A program made the position numbers and the translations under genes. DNA of 18,027 nucleotides from Acidovorax sp. (lineage in GTDB: Bacteria; Pseudomonadota; Gammaproteobacteria; Burkholderiales; Burkholderiaceae_C), in the NCBI GenBank assembly GCA_030150585.1, contig JASLFM010000503.1, positions 1 to 18,027 of the forward strand, written 5' to 3'. Of the stretch, positions 1 through 6,813 are shown in pieces; within the stretch, counting starts at the first letter, position 1, and the number at the start of each line of letters is the position of its first letter. The notes below the pieces were generated by a model. The model was not told the origin of the DNA. It did not search any database and saw only the letters and a list, made by a program, of their open reading frames with translations.

Positions 1-316
1 ATGCGGCGGACGGCAGCGTCGTGGCAGCCCAGGCCACCACGCAGACGGAGGACGCCAGCGGCACGGCAACCCCCGGGAGACTCCGCAGCACCCGCCTGTG
101 GCAGAACGAACCACACTAAAACCAGCGCACCCACCCCCGCGTGACCAGATAGCCGCTGACAAAGAAGAACACATACACGGCCAGCGAGCCCAGGCTGTGT
201 CCCGGAAACGGGACTGGCAAGTGCAGGCGGTACAAGAAGTCGCCGTGGGCAAAAAAAACCGCCAGCGCCGCAACCAGGCGCAGAAGATCGAAGCGGTTGG
301 CCCGCACTGCCTCCAT
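1..316 (-). pseudogene. Acyltransferase-3 family protein, broken by an in-frame amber stop and cut by the window edge
   Basis: Members of this family (OafA/YrhL type) are multi-pass inner-membrane enzymes that move acetyl or other acyl groups onto surface sugars. The start chosen is ATG at 316-314, seven bases after the stop of the preceding acyltransferase, with GGGGAG upstream. Residues 1-66 read as a normal family N-terminus: RFDLLRLVAALAVFFAH, then FFVSGYLVTR. A TAG codon at 118-116 then stops translation. The same frame continues beyond it without further stops to the window edge and still matches the family (RRVLRSLPGVAV, like KRLLRLWPGMLV in the neighbour). The spacing from SGYLVT to the PG motif is identical in both genes. 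This is therefore a nonsense mutation or a sequencing error, not a frameshift. The rest of the gene lies outside the window. Family assignment is confident; functional status is not. Confidence 0.75.
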
Positions 317-323
317 CACCGCA

Positions 324-1355
324 TCATCTCCCCTGCGAGCGCGCAAAGAGGCGCTTCAGGTCCAATGCCGGAGACTCGACACCGTGCCACGATGCATAGC
401 CAGCAGCCATGGCGAATGCCCATGCCACCAGCAGGCTGGCAACAAATGGCAGCCCAGGCCATACCGCTTGTACCGCCTGCGCAATCGGGCACCCCAGCAC
501 ATAAACACCATAGGAAGGATCCCCCAGCCCATTCAGGCAGGCAAACCCCTGGGCCTTGCGCGTCCCCAAGTAGACCAGCAGCAGCGGCAGCAGCAGCAAG
601 CCTGCAGAATGGCCCCACCCCGCCCCAAAGAAAAAGACGGCAGCCACCGGCACCGCACACAGCACCACCGTGCGGGCATGCGCCAGAAAGAAACCCTTGA
701 ACAGCGCTATCATGCCGCCGCACACAAAATAAGCCGGATATTCAAACCAGTGGCGCATCTCACCCGTGAAATCCGCATTGCGCTGGGTGAGGAAAAACAG
801 CACATATCCCAGCCCGGCCGCACAAGCCAGCCACCGCCAGCGCAGCAAACCCAGCATACCCGCAACGGCCAGGCCCGCGTAGCACATCAACTCCATCGGG
901 ATCGTCCACAGCGGCCCGTTCATCAGGCCCGCCAGCGGATTGCCCGAAAACACCCCCGGCAAATTCTCGAAGGAGCGCACCAAAAGCAGATTCCGCCAGT
1001 GCTCCAACGTCGCAGGGTGCGCCAAAAACTCCCGCCATGGCAGCGCCGTGAAAACCAGGCCGAACAGCAGCACATCTGCCAACACCGCTACCAGCATGCC
1101 CGGCCACAACCGCAGCAAGCGCTTGCCCATAAAGGCCACTAGGCGCGGCTCCCGCAGCCAGCTCAGCGTTACCAGATAGCCGCTGATGGTAAAGAACACC
1201 ATCACCGCCACGCCCCCCAGCATATTGGCATGCAGCCACTCAGGGGATGGCGTCCCCGTGATGTGGAAATGGTGGCTGAAGATCACCATGGACGCTGCGG
1301 CAATACGCAGCCCGGTGAACCCGTTGTGGTGCCCGTCCTGTGGAGCCTCCGCCAT
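324..1355 (-). CDS. Acyltransferase-3 family membrane protein (surface glycan O-acyltransferase)
   Basis: A predicted 343-residue, multi-pass inner-membrane acyltransferase of the OafA/YrhL type, which normally O-acylates lipopolysaccharide or exopolysaccharide sugars. The N-terminus has GFTGLRIAAASMVIFSHHF, including the family's early histidine region near residue 28. FFTISGYLVT follows at about 54-63, then RLLRLWPG around 79-86, and many hydrophobic segments to the C-terminus. I chose ATG at 1355 because AAAGGA lies nine bases upstream. ATG at 1364 forms an ATGA overlap with the stop of the upstream methyltransferase and is the alternative (346 residues). It sits in an operon after the ABC exporter and two methyltransferases, and immediately before a second, broken member of the same family. 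The sugar and acyl donor cannot be read from sequence. Confidence 0.85.
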   Translation of the reverse strand: MAEAPQDGHHNGFTGLRIAAASMVIFSHHFHITGTPSPEWLHANMLGGVAVMVFFTISGYLVTLSWLREPRLVAFMGKRLLRLWPGMLVAVLADVLLFGLVFTALPWREFLAHPATLEHWRNLLLVRSFENLPGVFSGNPLAGLMNGPLWTIPMELMCYAGLAVAGMLGLLRWRWLACAAGLGYVLFFLTQRNADFTGEMRHWFEYPAYFVCGGMIALFKGFFLAHARTVVLCAVPVAAVFFFGAGWGHSAGLLLLPLLLVYLGTRKAQGFACLNGLGDPSYGVYVLGCPIAQAVQAVWPGLPFVASLLVAWAFAMAAGYASWHGVESPALDLKRLFARSQGR

Positions 1356-1360
1356 GCCGC

Positions 1361-2221
1361 TCATTCCTTTCTGAGCAGCAACAGAATTTCGTTGTTCACC
1401 AGCCAATCGCGCGGATAGCGTTCCAGCAAGGCCCCGGGTACCTCCAAGTCCACGCATCGCCGCTCCTGCCGCACCACGCTAAAGCCCGCGTCCGTGGCGC
1501 ATGCCACCAGCTCATCCGCCGTCAGGCGGTTGAGCGACTGGTACGCCCCGAAGATGAAGCGCTTATAGCCTTCCACCCCGAAATCGCCGAAGCCGAAGTC
1601 CACCTCGGCCCCATCCATCGGCCCCTGGTGCGCCTGCACGATCTGCCAAAGCGCATCGTCCGGCACCAGGAGATGGCGCCACGGAACGTCGTCGTAGCGC
1701 CGCAAATGGGAGCCAAACGGGGAATAGAACAACGGCTCGATCTGGATGAAGAAATACCCCCCTTGCCGCAGGCATGCATGCAGATCGCGCAGGATCGGCT
1801 TCAACTGATCCCGCTGTACATGCTCGAATGTGGACCAGCTCATGATGCCATCCAACCCCGCCCGCCCCGCAGCCAGCGGAGCCCCCGCCGCAATCGTTTC
1901 AAACGTCAGTGCTGCTGGCAGGCGAGCCATGCCCAGTTGCTCGCGGGCGATGCGCGGCAGTTTTTCATACTCGCGCCGAATATCCACGCCATGGATGTGC
2001 GTTGCTCCGTGCCGCAAGACCAGCGCCAGATCCGTGATGCCATCCCCGCATCCGAAATTGAGCAATTGCGCCGTGCGCAAGTCCAGCACACTGCCAAGCC
2101 ACCCCTGCACCACGTCCGCCGCATAGCCGAAATGCGCGCGAAACCACTCATCGGTAATGCGCGAGGCATCCCAGGCCGCTAGGCCAAAAAAGCGTTCGCG
2201 CAGCCGCAACAACCCGCTCAT
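1361..2221 (-). CDS. Class I SAM-dependent methyltransferase (polysaccharide cluster)
   Basis: A predicted 286-residue cytoplasmic methyltransferase. The SAM-binding motif I is LLNFGCGDG at residues 53-61. The acidic residue ending the second strand is Asp80 in HGVD, and WSTFEHV lies at 129-135, typical of class I enzymes. LRQGGYFFIQIEP follows at 151-163. The C-terminal third does not resemble a domain I recognise and may bind the acceptor. ATG at 2221 is preferred because GAGGGG lies four bases upstream, immediately after the stop of the preceding methyltransferase gene. A TTG 36 bases further upstream is less likely. The stop overlaps a possible start of the next acyltransferase. Lying between an ABC glycan exporter and glycan acyltransferases, it probably methylates a sugar of the exported polysaccharide, but the substrate is an inference. 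Confidence 0.8.
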   Translation of the reverse strand: MSGLLRLRERFFGLAAWDASRITDEWFRAHFGYAADVVQGWLGSVLDLRTAQLLNFGCGDGITDLALVLRHGATHIHGVDIRREYEKLPRIAREQLGMARLPAALTFETIAAGAPLAAGRAGLDGIMSWSTFEHVQRDQLKPILRDLHACLRQGGYFFIQIEPLFYSPFGSHLRRYDDVPWRHLLVPDDALWQIVQAHQGPMDGAEVDFGFGDFGVEGYKRFIFGAYQSLNRLTADELVACATDAGFSVVRQERRCVDLEVPGALLERYPRDWLVNNEILLLLRKE

Positions 2222-2229
2222 AAAGCCCC

Positions 2230-2826
2230 TCAAACCCGGTAGCCCGGCACCGTCCAATACCGCAGGCGCTGCATTGCGGCACGGCGCAAGCGCCGCAGCG
2301 GCGAAAGCGGCGGCTGCCGGAACACCCCCACCGTATCACCCCAAGGCGCGCTGTCCGGGTCGGCATGCGGCTCCCAATCCGTGCCTACCTCCAGAAGTTC
2401 CATGCCCGCGTACCTTGCCAGCGCACGGTAGGCGTCCGGATAGAAACGCCAGCAATCCTGCGGAAAGCGATGCTCCGGCCCCCGCGACGGCGCAATCAGG
2501 AAAATCAAGCCTCCCGGCTTGAGCACCCGCGCCATCTCCAGCCACGTCAGCCAGAAAAACTCCACGTGCTCAAACGCCTGCCCTGAGACGATCACATCTA
2601 CCGAGAAACTGTCGAATGGCAGCCGGTAGGGCGACTGCAGCACCACATCTACGTTGGGCCCCGCCGCCAGATCCACCCCCGTATAGCGCCAGCCTGGCTT
2701 GTCGAAAAACGGCTTGTAGCTGCCATTCACGTCATAGCTGCCAATGTCGATCACATGCGGTGCGCTGCCATTCGCCAGATAGCGCTCCGTCAGGCGCCCC
2801 ACATGCTCCAGGGAACTCTTGTGCAT
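2230..2826 (-). CDS. SAM-dependent methyltransferase, type 11 domain
   Basis: A predicted 198-residue cytoplasmic protein that is mostly a single methyltransferase domain. Motif I is VIDIGSYDVNGSY at residues 25-37. YTGVDL at 48-53 carries the acidic SAM-ribose residue. SGQAFEHVEFFW at 81-92 and the classic LKPGG loop at 102-106 follow. FPQDCWRFYPDA around 121-132 is a stretch I associate with methyltransferases of polysaccharide clusters. The ATG at 2826 has AAAGGG four bases upstream. It lies 15 bases after the LpxL-like gene and ends just before the second methyltransferase. The two methyltransferases differ in sequence and are not a recent duplication. The likely role is methylation of a sugar in the exported glycan, possibly at the chain end; this is inference from context. 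Confidence 0.82.
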   Translation of the reverse strand: MHKSSLEHVGRLTERYLANGSAPHVIDIGSYDVNGSYKPFFDKPGWRYTGVDLAAGPNVDVVLQSPYRLPFDSFSVDVIVSGQAFEHVEFFWLTWLEMARVLKPGGLIFLIAPSRGPEHRFPQDCWRFYPDAYRALARYAGMELLEVGTDWEPHADPDSAPWGDTVGVFRQPPLSPLRRLRRAAMQRLRYWTVPGYRV

Positions 2827-2841
2827 AAAACCCTTTATTCT

Positions 2842-3726
2842 TCAGGCAAAAAACCGCCTGGCCTGATCCCACAAATGCCACGATGCAGGCCGCGCCATCA
2901 TGGCACGCTCCAGCCGGTCGTACAGCGCTTGCGCCAGCGCGGCCTCGTCGCTCCCGGCCTCCAGCACCTCCAGCGCCAGCACATAGCGGCCTGTCGCCAT
3001 GTCCACATTCATCAGCGCCACCGTCAGCGGCAAGCCACGCTCCACCGCCAGGGCAGGCAAAGCGCAGGGCACGCGCACCGTACGCCCCAGCAGGCGGGCC
3101 TCGCACGTTTGGGCTACCTGGTCGGGCGGCACATCCAGCACCACCACCACCTGCTCATTCGCCCGCAGTACCCCCAGCACGCGCTGCATGGCGCCGCCCG
3201 TCGTAATCGCGGCCCGGCCAGCCGCGCGCTCCACCGTCGCCAGCCGCGCGCATACATAGCGGCGCAGCACCCAGCGCCCGTCAAAAGCAGGCCCCTGCGG
3301 CCCAGCCGCCAGCAAATGCGGGTGCAGCCCGCAGGCCGCAGCGTGCCGCATCAGCCACAAGCCCACCCCCCAATGGAACGTCACCACCAACCCCGGACGG
3401 CCCTGCGGCTGCCACTGGCCCCGCACCTCCACATGCCGACGCAGCCAGCGGTCAGAACAGCGCCAGCGGAACACATATTGGTCTGCACGGTCGAGCAGTG
3501 CAATCAACCGCCGCTCTGCGAGCCAGGCCGATTCATCCCCCTCCAGCAGCCCCAGGGCCCGCGCCTCGCGCGCCGCATCCAGGCACACATCGCGGTACAG
3601 CCACGGGCAGCGGGCGACCCGTTTGAACAGCCCAAACGCCATGCGCCAAGGCAAAACGGCAGCCAGCCCCGGCAACAGCACCAGTTCCAGCACATCCCGG
3701 CACTCGCGACGCAGCCGCTGCAGCAT
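2842..3726 (-). CDS. LpxL/HtrB-like lysophospholipid acyltransferase-superfamily protein, atypical
   Basis: A predicted 294-residue protein with the overall pattern of the LpxL-like acyltransferases. A hydrophobic N-terminal helix (about 13-26) precedes the catalytic-histidine stretch VVTFHWGVGLWLMRH (114-128). ITTGGAMQRVLGVL and VVVVLDVPPDQ follow, where family members have the lipid-binding and second catalytic blocks. The classical HX4(D/E) motif is not intact: His118 is followed five residues later by Leu123 instead of Asp or Glu. Either the enzyme belongs to a subfamily with a different catalytic partner, or it has lost acyltransferase activity. The start ATG at 3726 lies two bases after the stop of the ABC ATPase and has GAGG seven bases upstream. 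Its place between exporter and methyltransferases suggests a role in the lipid anchor or in acylating the glycan, which is inference. Confidence 0.62.
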   Translation of the reverse strand: MLQRLRRECRDVLELVLLPGLAAVLPWRMAFGLFKRVARCPWLYRDVCLDAAREARALGLLEGDESAWLAERRLIALLDRADQYVFRWRCSDRWLRRHVEVRGQWQPQGRPGLVVTFHWGVGLWLMRHAAACGLHPHLLAAGPQGPAFDGRWVLRRYVCARLATVERAAGRAAITTGGAMQRVLGVLRANEQVVVVLDVPPDQVAQTCEARLLGRTVRVPCALPALAVERGLPLTVALMNVDMATGRYVLALEVLEAGSDEAALAQALYDRLERAMMARPASWHLWDQARRFFA

Positions 3727-3728
3727 CT

Positions 3729-4955
3729 TCAAGCCTCGCCCCAGTAGTGCGGCAGCCTCACCAGCCCCGGCGTCAACTGCGGGTTGACGTAACGAAACCG
3801 CGCATGCTGGTACCACTCGTCATACACCACGACGCCCTGCGCATCGAGCAGATAGGCGCTCACCACATACTCGCCCGAATGCAGCGGCAAGTCAGGATAG
3901 GTCACCACGGCCTGCCACGAGCCATCAGCCATGAGCACCGGCCGCACGCCATCGGCCTGCGTGGAGTCCGAGGCAATGCCATGCCCCTGGTACTGCTCCA
4001 GCATCACCAGCATCTGCGGCACCTCGTCTTGCCCATCGAGCCGCGCCGTAACACGCACACGCAAGTCGGCCCCGCGCAAAAGGGGCGGATCGGCTTCGTC
4101 CGTATCGTCGATGGTCAAGGCCACGATGCGCGCGCCCGTGGCCCGCTGCAGCACGGCGGAGGACGGCGCCGCCGCCTGCACAATGGCGGATGGCGGCTCA
4201 GGCGCACCCACGCGCTGGCGCGTATGCACCTCGTAGGCCGAGATCACCGCATCGGTCTCCCCCTGCATCTGCAAACGCCCGGCATCCAGCCAGACCGCCG
4301 AATCGCACAGTCGGCGGATGTGATAAAAGCTGTGCGAGCAAAACAGAATGGAACACCCGTTTTCACGGAACGCCAGAATGCGCTCCGTGCACTTTTTCTG
4401 GAAATGCTGGTCGCCCACGGCCAGCGCCTCGTCGATGATGAGCACATCGGGCTGCACCGCCGTCACCAGCGCGAACGCCAGCCGCACCACCATGCCGGAC
4501 GAATACGTCTTGATCGGCCTGTCCAGCGCCTCGCCCAGCTCGGCAAACTCCACGATGCCGGCCTCCAGCCGCCGCATCTCCTCGTGATCGATGCCGATCA
4601 GGCTGCCGCCGAAGTACAAATTGTCGCGCCCGCTGAAATCCGGGTGAAAACCGGCCCCCAGCTCCAGGATGGCCGTCACCCGCCCCGCGCACTCCACCGT
4701 GCCGGAGCTGGGCTGCATCGTGCCCGCCAGCAGCTTGAGCAGCGAACTCTTGCCCGCCCCGTTGTCCCCCAGCACGCCAATGCACTCGCCCCGGCGCAAC
4801 TCCAGCGACACATCGCGCAACGCCCAGTGGCTGCGGTGACGCGCCGTGGAGCTGAACAGCGCCTTGAACCGCTCGCGCGGCGATGCGTAGAGGCGGTACT
4901 CCTTGCTCACGTTGCGCACGCGCAGCACCACGTCGCGCCCGGCATCGAGACTCAT
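3729..4955 (-). CDS. wzt: ABC transporter ATP-binding protein for polysaccharide export, with C-terminal glycan-binding domain (Wzt type)
   Basis: A predicted 408-residue ATPase that powers export of a lipid-linked polysaccharide across the inner membrane with the permease encoded next to it. Visible parts are Walker A GDNGAGKS (63-70), the signature region KTYSSGMVVRLA (149-160) with the YSSGM form typical of Wzt/KpsT/TagH, Walker B VLIIDE (171-176) and the switch histidine in CSHSF (206-210). After a linker, residues about 272-395 form a separate beta-rich region (GEYVVSAYLLDAQG, YDEWYQHARFRYV). It matches the Wzt C-terminal domain that reads the chain end in O-antigen exporters such as E. 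coli O9a. The start ATG at 4955 overlaps the permease stop as ATGA. The extra domain distinguishes it from simple capsule ATPases of about 220 residues. Confidence 0.93.
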   Translation of the reverse strand: MSLDAGRDVVLRVRNVSKEYRLYASPRERFKALFSSTARHRSHWALRDVSLELRRGECIGVLGDNGAGKSSLLKLLAGTMQPSSGTVECAGRVTAILELGAGFHPDFSGRDNLYFGGSLIGIDHEEMRRLEAGIVEFAELGEALDRPIKTYSSGMVVRLAFALVTAVQPDVLIIDEALAVGDQHFQKKCTERILAFRENGCSILFCSHSFYHIRRLCDSAVWLDAGRLQMQGETDAVISAYEVHTRQRVGAPEPPSAIVQAAAPSSAVLQRATGARIVALTIDDTDEADPPLLRGADLRVRVTARLDGQDEVPQMLVMLEQYQGHGIASDSTQADGVRPVLMADGSWQAVVTYPDLPLHSGEYVVSAYLLDAQGVVVYDEWYQHARFRYVNPQLTPGLVRLPHYWGEA

Positions 4956-5752
4956 AGCCAATCCACCAGTTGATCGCGGCTGCGCCGCACCAGCACGGGC
5001 AGCAACAGCATCAGCCCCCCTATCCACAACGCCAGCGCGCACCACACCTGCGGCTGCGGCCATACACCCTGCAGCAGGGCGGACTGCATGCCGGAGACCA
5101 CCGGCGTCATCGGGTTGCACCACAGCACCCAGCGCCAGGCGGCTGGAAACATGGTCATCGGGAACAGCACCGGCGAGACAAAAATCCCCACCGACAACGC
5201 AAACCCCACCAGCTGTACCACGTCACGCAATGCCGCCGCCATGATCGCCAAGGCATACGCCAGCAAAAACGCCAGCACCATTTGCAGCAGCACCAGAGGC
5301 ACCACCGACAGCACCGCAGGCGCAAAACCATGCACCGGCGCATAGGCCAGCGCCAGCAGCAGCAGCAGTGGCCCGAACACCAGCGTGCTAGCCAGTACCG
5401 CCCGCGCAGGGAAGAGCACCGGCGGCAGCGCATTCTTGTGCAGCAGGCCGCCCGCATCGAGCAGGCTTGACATACCGCGCCCCACGGCATCGCAGAACGC
5501 CATCCACGGCAAGGAGCCGACGATCAGGAAGGTGCCCACGCGCCCCGTGGGTGCATTCGCGCCCAGGCGCATGGAAAACACCACGTCGAACACCAGAAAG
5601 TAGGCCGCAATAGTCAGCACCGGCTGCGCATAGGCCCACAGCACACCGGCGGCCGACCCCTTGTAGCGGGCGGCCACCTCGCGCAGCGTGAGCACCAACA
5701 ACAGGCCACGCATGCGCCACAGGTGCGCCAAATCAGCAAGCAGAACCGTCAT
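4952..5752 (-). CDS. wzm: ABC-2 type polysaccharide export permease (Wzm type)
   Basis: A predicted 266-residue inner-membrane protein, the usual size for Wzm/KpsM permeases, with about six hydrophobic segments. The N-terminal amphipathic stretch LTLREVAARYKGSAAGVLWA (21-40) is the family hallmark: REhxxRYKGS followed by GxLWA. Later segments include FVSPVLFPMTMFPAAWRWVLWCNPMTP near 201-227, another conserved region. It forms the transmembrane channel that the adjacent ATPase drives. ATG at 5752 is the only well-placed start, because family members begin a few residues before the REVAARYKGS stretch. No clear Shine-Dalgarno sequence precedes it. It is the first gene of the polysaccharide group, 54 bases after the prolyl isomerase gene, and overlaps the ATPase gene by four bases. 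Confidence 0.93.
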   Translation of the reverse strand: MTVLLADLAHLWRMRGLLLVLTLREVAARYKGSAAGVLWAYAQPVLTIAAYFLVFDVVFSMRLGANAPTGRVGTFLIVGSLPWMAFCDAVGRGMSSLLDAGGLLHKNALPPVLFPARAVLASTLVFGPLLLLLALAYAPVHGFAPAVLSVVPLVLLQMVLAFLLAYALAIMAAALRDVVQLVGFALSVGIFVSPVLFPMTMFPAAWRWVLWCNPMTPVVSGMQSALLQGVWPQPQVWCALALWIGGLMLLLPVLVRRSRDQLVDWL

Positions 5753-5760
5753 GCAGCCCG

Positions 5761-5766
5761 ATCATA
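5761..5766 (-). promoter_or_regulatory. Candidate -10 element just upstream of the wzm-type permease
   Basis: On the minus strand this reads TATGAT, five of six matches to the sigma-70 consensus. It lies eight bases before the permease ATG. No convincing -35 box stands at 16-18 bases upstream; the nearest, TTCTGA, is at 15. If real, transcription would begin within a base or two of the start codon, which would fit the absence of a ribosome binding site. The match could easily be chance. Confidence 0.22.
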
Positions 5767-5806
5767 GGGCACACTTCCAGGTCAGAAGGGAGCGAGCCCC
5801 AGCCCA

Positions 5807-6667
5807 TCAATGCGTCTTTTCCACAAAGGCCTTGATGGCATCCTGCTTGTACTCGGCCTTTTCCAGCAGCCCGTTCGCCTTGGCTTTGCGCTTTTCGCTG
5901 AGTACGCGCGTGCGCGCTTCGCTCTCCAGTTCCGCGCGCACTTCTTCAAAGGGGCGCTTGCCCGCAGGACGGGTTTCCACCACTTGGATCAGGTGCCAGC
6001 CAAACTGGGTCTTGACTGGCTCGCTTATCTCGCTTGGTTTGAGAGCTTTGATGGCAGCATCAAATTCGGGAACCATACGGCCTGTGGGGAAAAAACCCAG
6101 GTCGCCGCCCTGCGCTGCAGAGCCCGGATCCTTGGAATATTCCTTGGCCACCGACTCGAAGCTAGCACCCGCCAGAATTTGGGCACGCAACTTTTCGGCC
6201 TCGGCTTGCGCATCGTCGCCCGTGACGAGGATATGGCGCGCATGCGTTTGCGCGGGTACCTGGAAGCGCTCAGATTCGCCCTGGTACTTGGTACGGGCGT
6301 AGGCTTCAAGCGTGGCAGCATCTGGCTCGTTGGCCTTGTCGAACTCAACCATGCGAGCGTCGGAAAGAACCCGCTCGGTGCCGATTTTCACCATGGTTTG
6401 AAGCAGCGGGCTGTTCACCAGACCATCCGCCTCAGCCTCGCGCGTCAGCAAGCGACGCGCCATTAGGTTCTTGAGGATTGCATCCATAGTTTGCGGGCTG
6501 CCGACGGCACTGGCGCGGGCCTCTGGGGGTACACGCTGCAGTTCGGCCATGACGTCCCTCTCAGTGACCTGCACGTTGCCCACCTGCATCAAAACCGCAT
6601 CCTGCGCGAACGCCGCGCCTGCGAATACGACCAGCACTGTGGTCGACAAAAAGCGAGACATCTTCAT
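5807..6667 (-). CDS. Periplasmic PpiC/parvulin-type peptidyl-prolyl cis-trans isomerase
   Basis: A predicted 286-residue exported folding factor that catalyses proline cis-trans isomerisation in client proteins. Residues 1-21 are a signal peptide (FLSTTVLVVFAGAAFA, cleavage before QDA). An N-terminal helical chaperone region of the SurA/PrsA style follows (about 30-125). A single parvulin domain covers about 138-232, with HARHILV (142-148), FESVAKEYSKDPGS, GGDLGFFPTGRMVPEFD (188-203) and QFGWHLIQV. The C-terminus is basic and helical. No lipobox is present, so it should be soluble in the periplasm or loosely membrane-attached. ATG at 6667 has GGAG about 13 bases upstream, which is long; ATG at 6661 is possible but further away. 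It lies downstream of the exported-protein gene behind a terminator, so it may have its own promoter. EpsD-type isomerases of exopolysaccharide clusters are similar in layout. Confidence 0.9.
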   Translation of the reverse strand: MKMSRFLSTTVLVVFAGAAFAQDAVLMQVGNVQVTERDVMAELQRVPPEARASAVGSPQTMDAILKNLMARRLLTREAEADGLVNSPLLQTMVKIGTERVLSDARMVEFDKANEPDAATLEAYARTKYQGESERFQVPAQTHARHILVTGDDAQAEAEKLRAQILAGASFESVAKEYSKDPGSAAQGGDLGFFPTGRMVPEFDAAIKALKPSEISEPVKTQFGWHLIQVVETRPAGKRPFEEVRAELESEARTRVLSEKRKAKANGLLEKAEYKQDAIKAFVEKTH

Positions 6668-6709
6668 AGTGACTCTGACACTCCTTCAATACCAACAAAA
6701 AAGCCCCAA

Positions 6710-6727
6710 GCGGACCTCGCGGCCCGC
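6710..6727 (-). terminator. Second hairpin followed by a T-run, in front of the prolyl isomerase gene
   Basis: On the minus strand GCGGGCC and GGTCCGC pair over seven positions (one G-U) around a GCGA tetraloop. After seven bases a run of six T follows at 6702-6697. It lies downstream of the strong terminator at 6754-6783 and upstream of the isomerase start. It could be a back-up terminator or a leader hairpin for the isomerase transcript. The gap between stem and T-run makes it a weaker terminator. Confidence 0.4.
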
Positions 6728-6753
6728 GGCGGACAAAGCAGGGTTGTGAGCAT

Positions 6754-6783
6754 AAAAAAAGGCGGGGAGTTCCCCGCCTTTTT
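6754..6783 (-). terminator. Strong intrinsic terminator of the exported-protein gene
   Basis: A perfect stem, GGCGGGG and CCCCGCC with a four-base loop, spans 6761-6778. Seven A lie on one side and five T on the other, so on the minus strand it is a GC-rich hairpin followed by seven T. It begins about 30 bases beyond the TAA of the 575-residue protein gene. The symmetric A/T flanks make it potentially bidirectional. A small GGCC/GAAA/GGCC hairpin at 6787-6798 lies between it and the gene. Confidence 0.9.
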
Positions 6784-6813
6784 CATGGCCTTTCGGCCTG
6801 TCACATGATCCGA

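Noticed and set aside
98..1142. Plus-strand frames opposite the acyltransferase genes, checked as a possible antisense gene at the broken copy
   Set aside because: The products are low-complexity Gln/Arg/His/Pro sequence with no membrane segments or motifs, while the minus strand encodes recognisable acyltransferase sequence.
2221..2230. The two methyltransferases as a tandem duplication
   Set aside because: Motif I differs (VIDIGSYDVNG against LLNFGCGDG), as do length and C-terminal regions, so a recent duplication is unlikely.
2755..4973. Long plus-strand frames (2755-3747 and 3747-4973) opposite the LpxL-like and ABC ATPase genes
   Set aside because: Their products are rich in Arg, His, Gln and Pro, and they are antisense to genes with clear motifs. 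They are GC-bias shadows.
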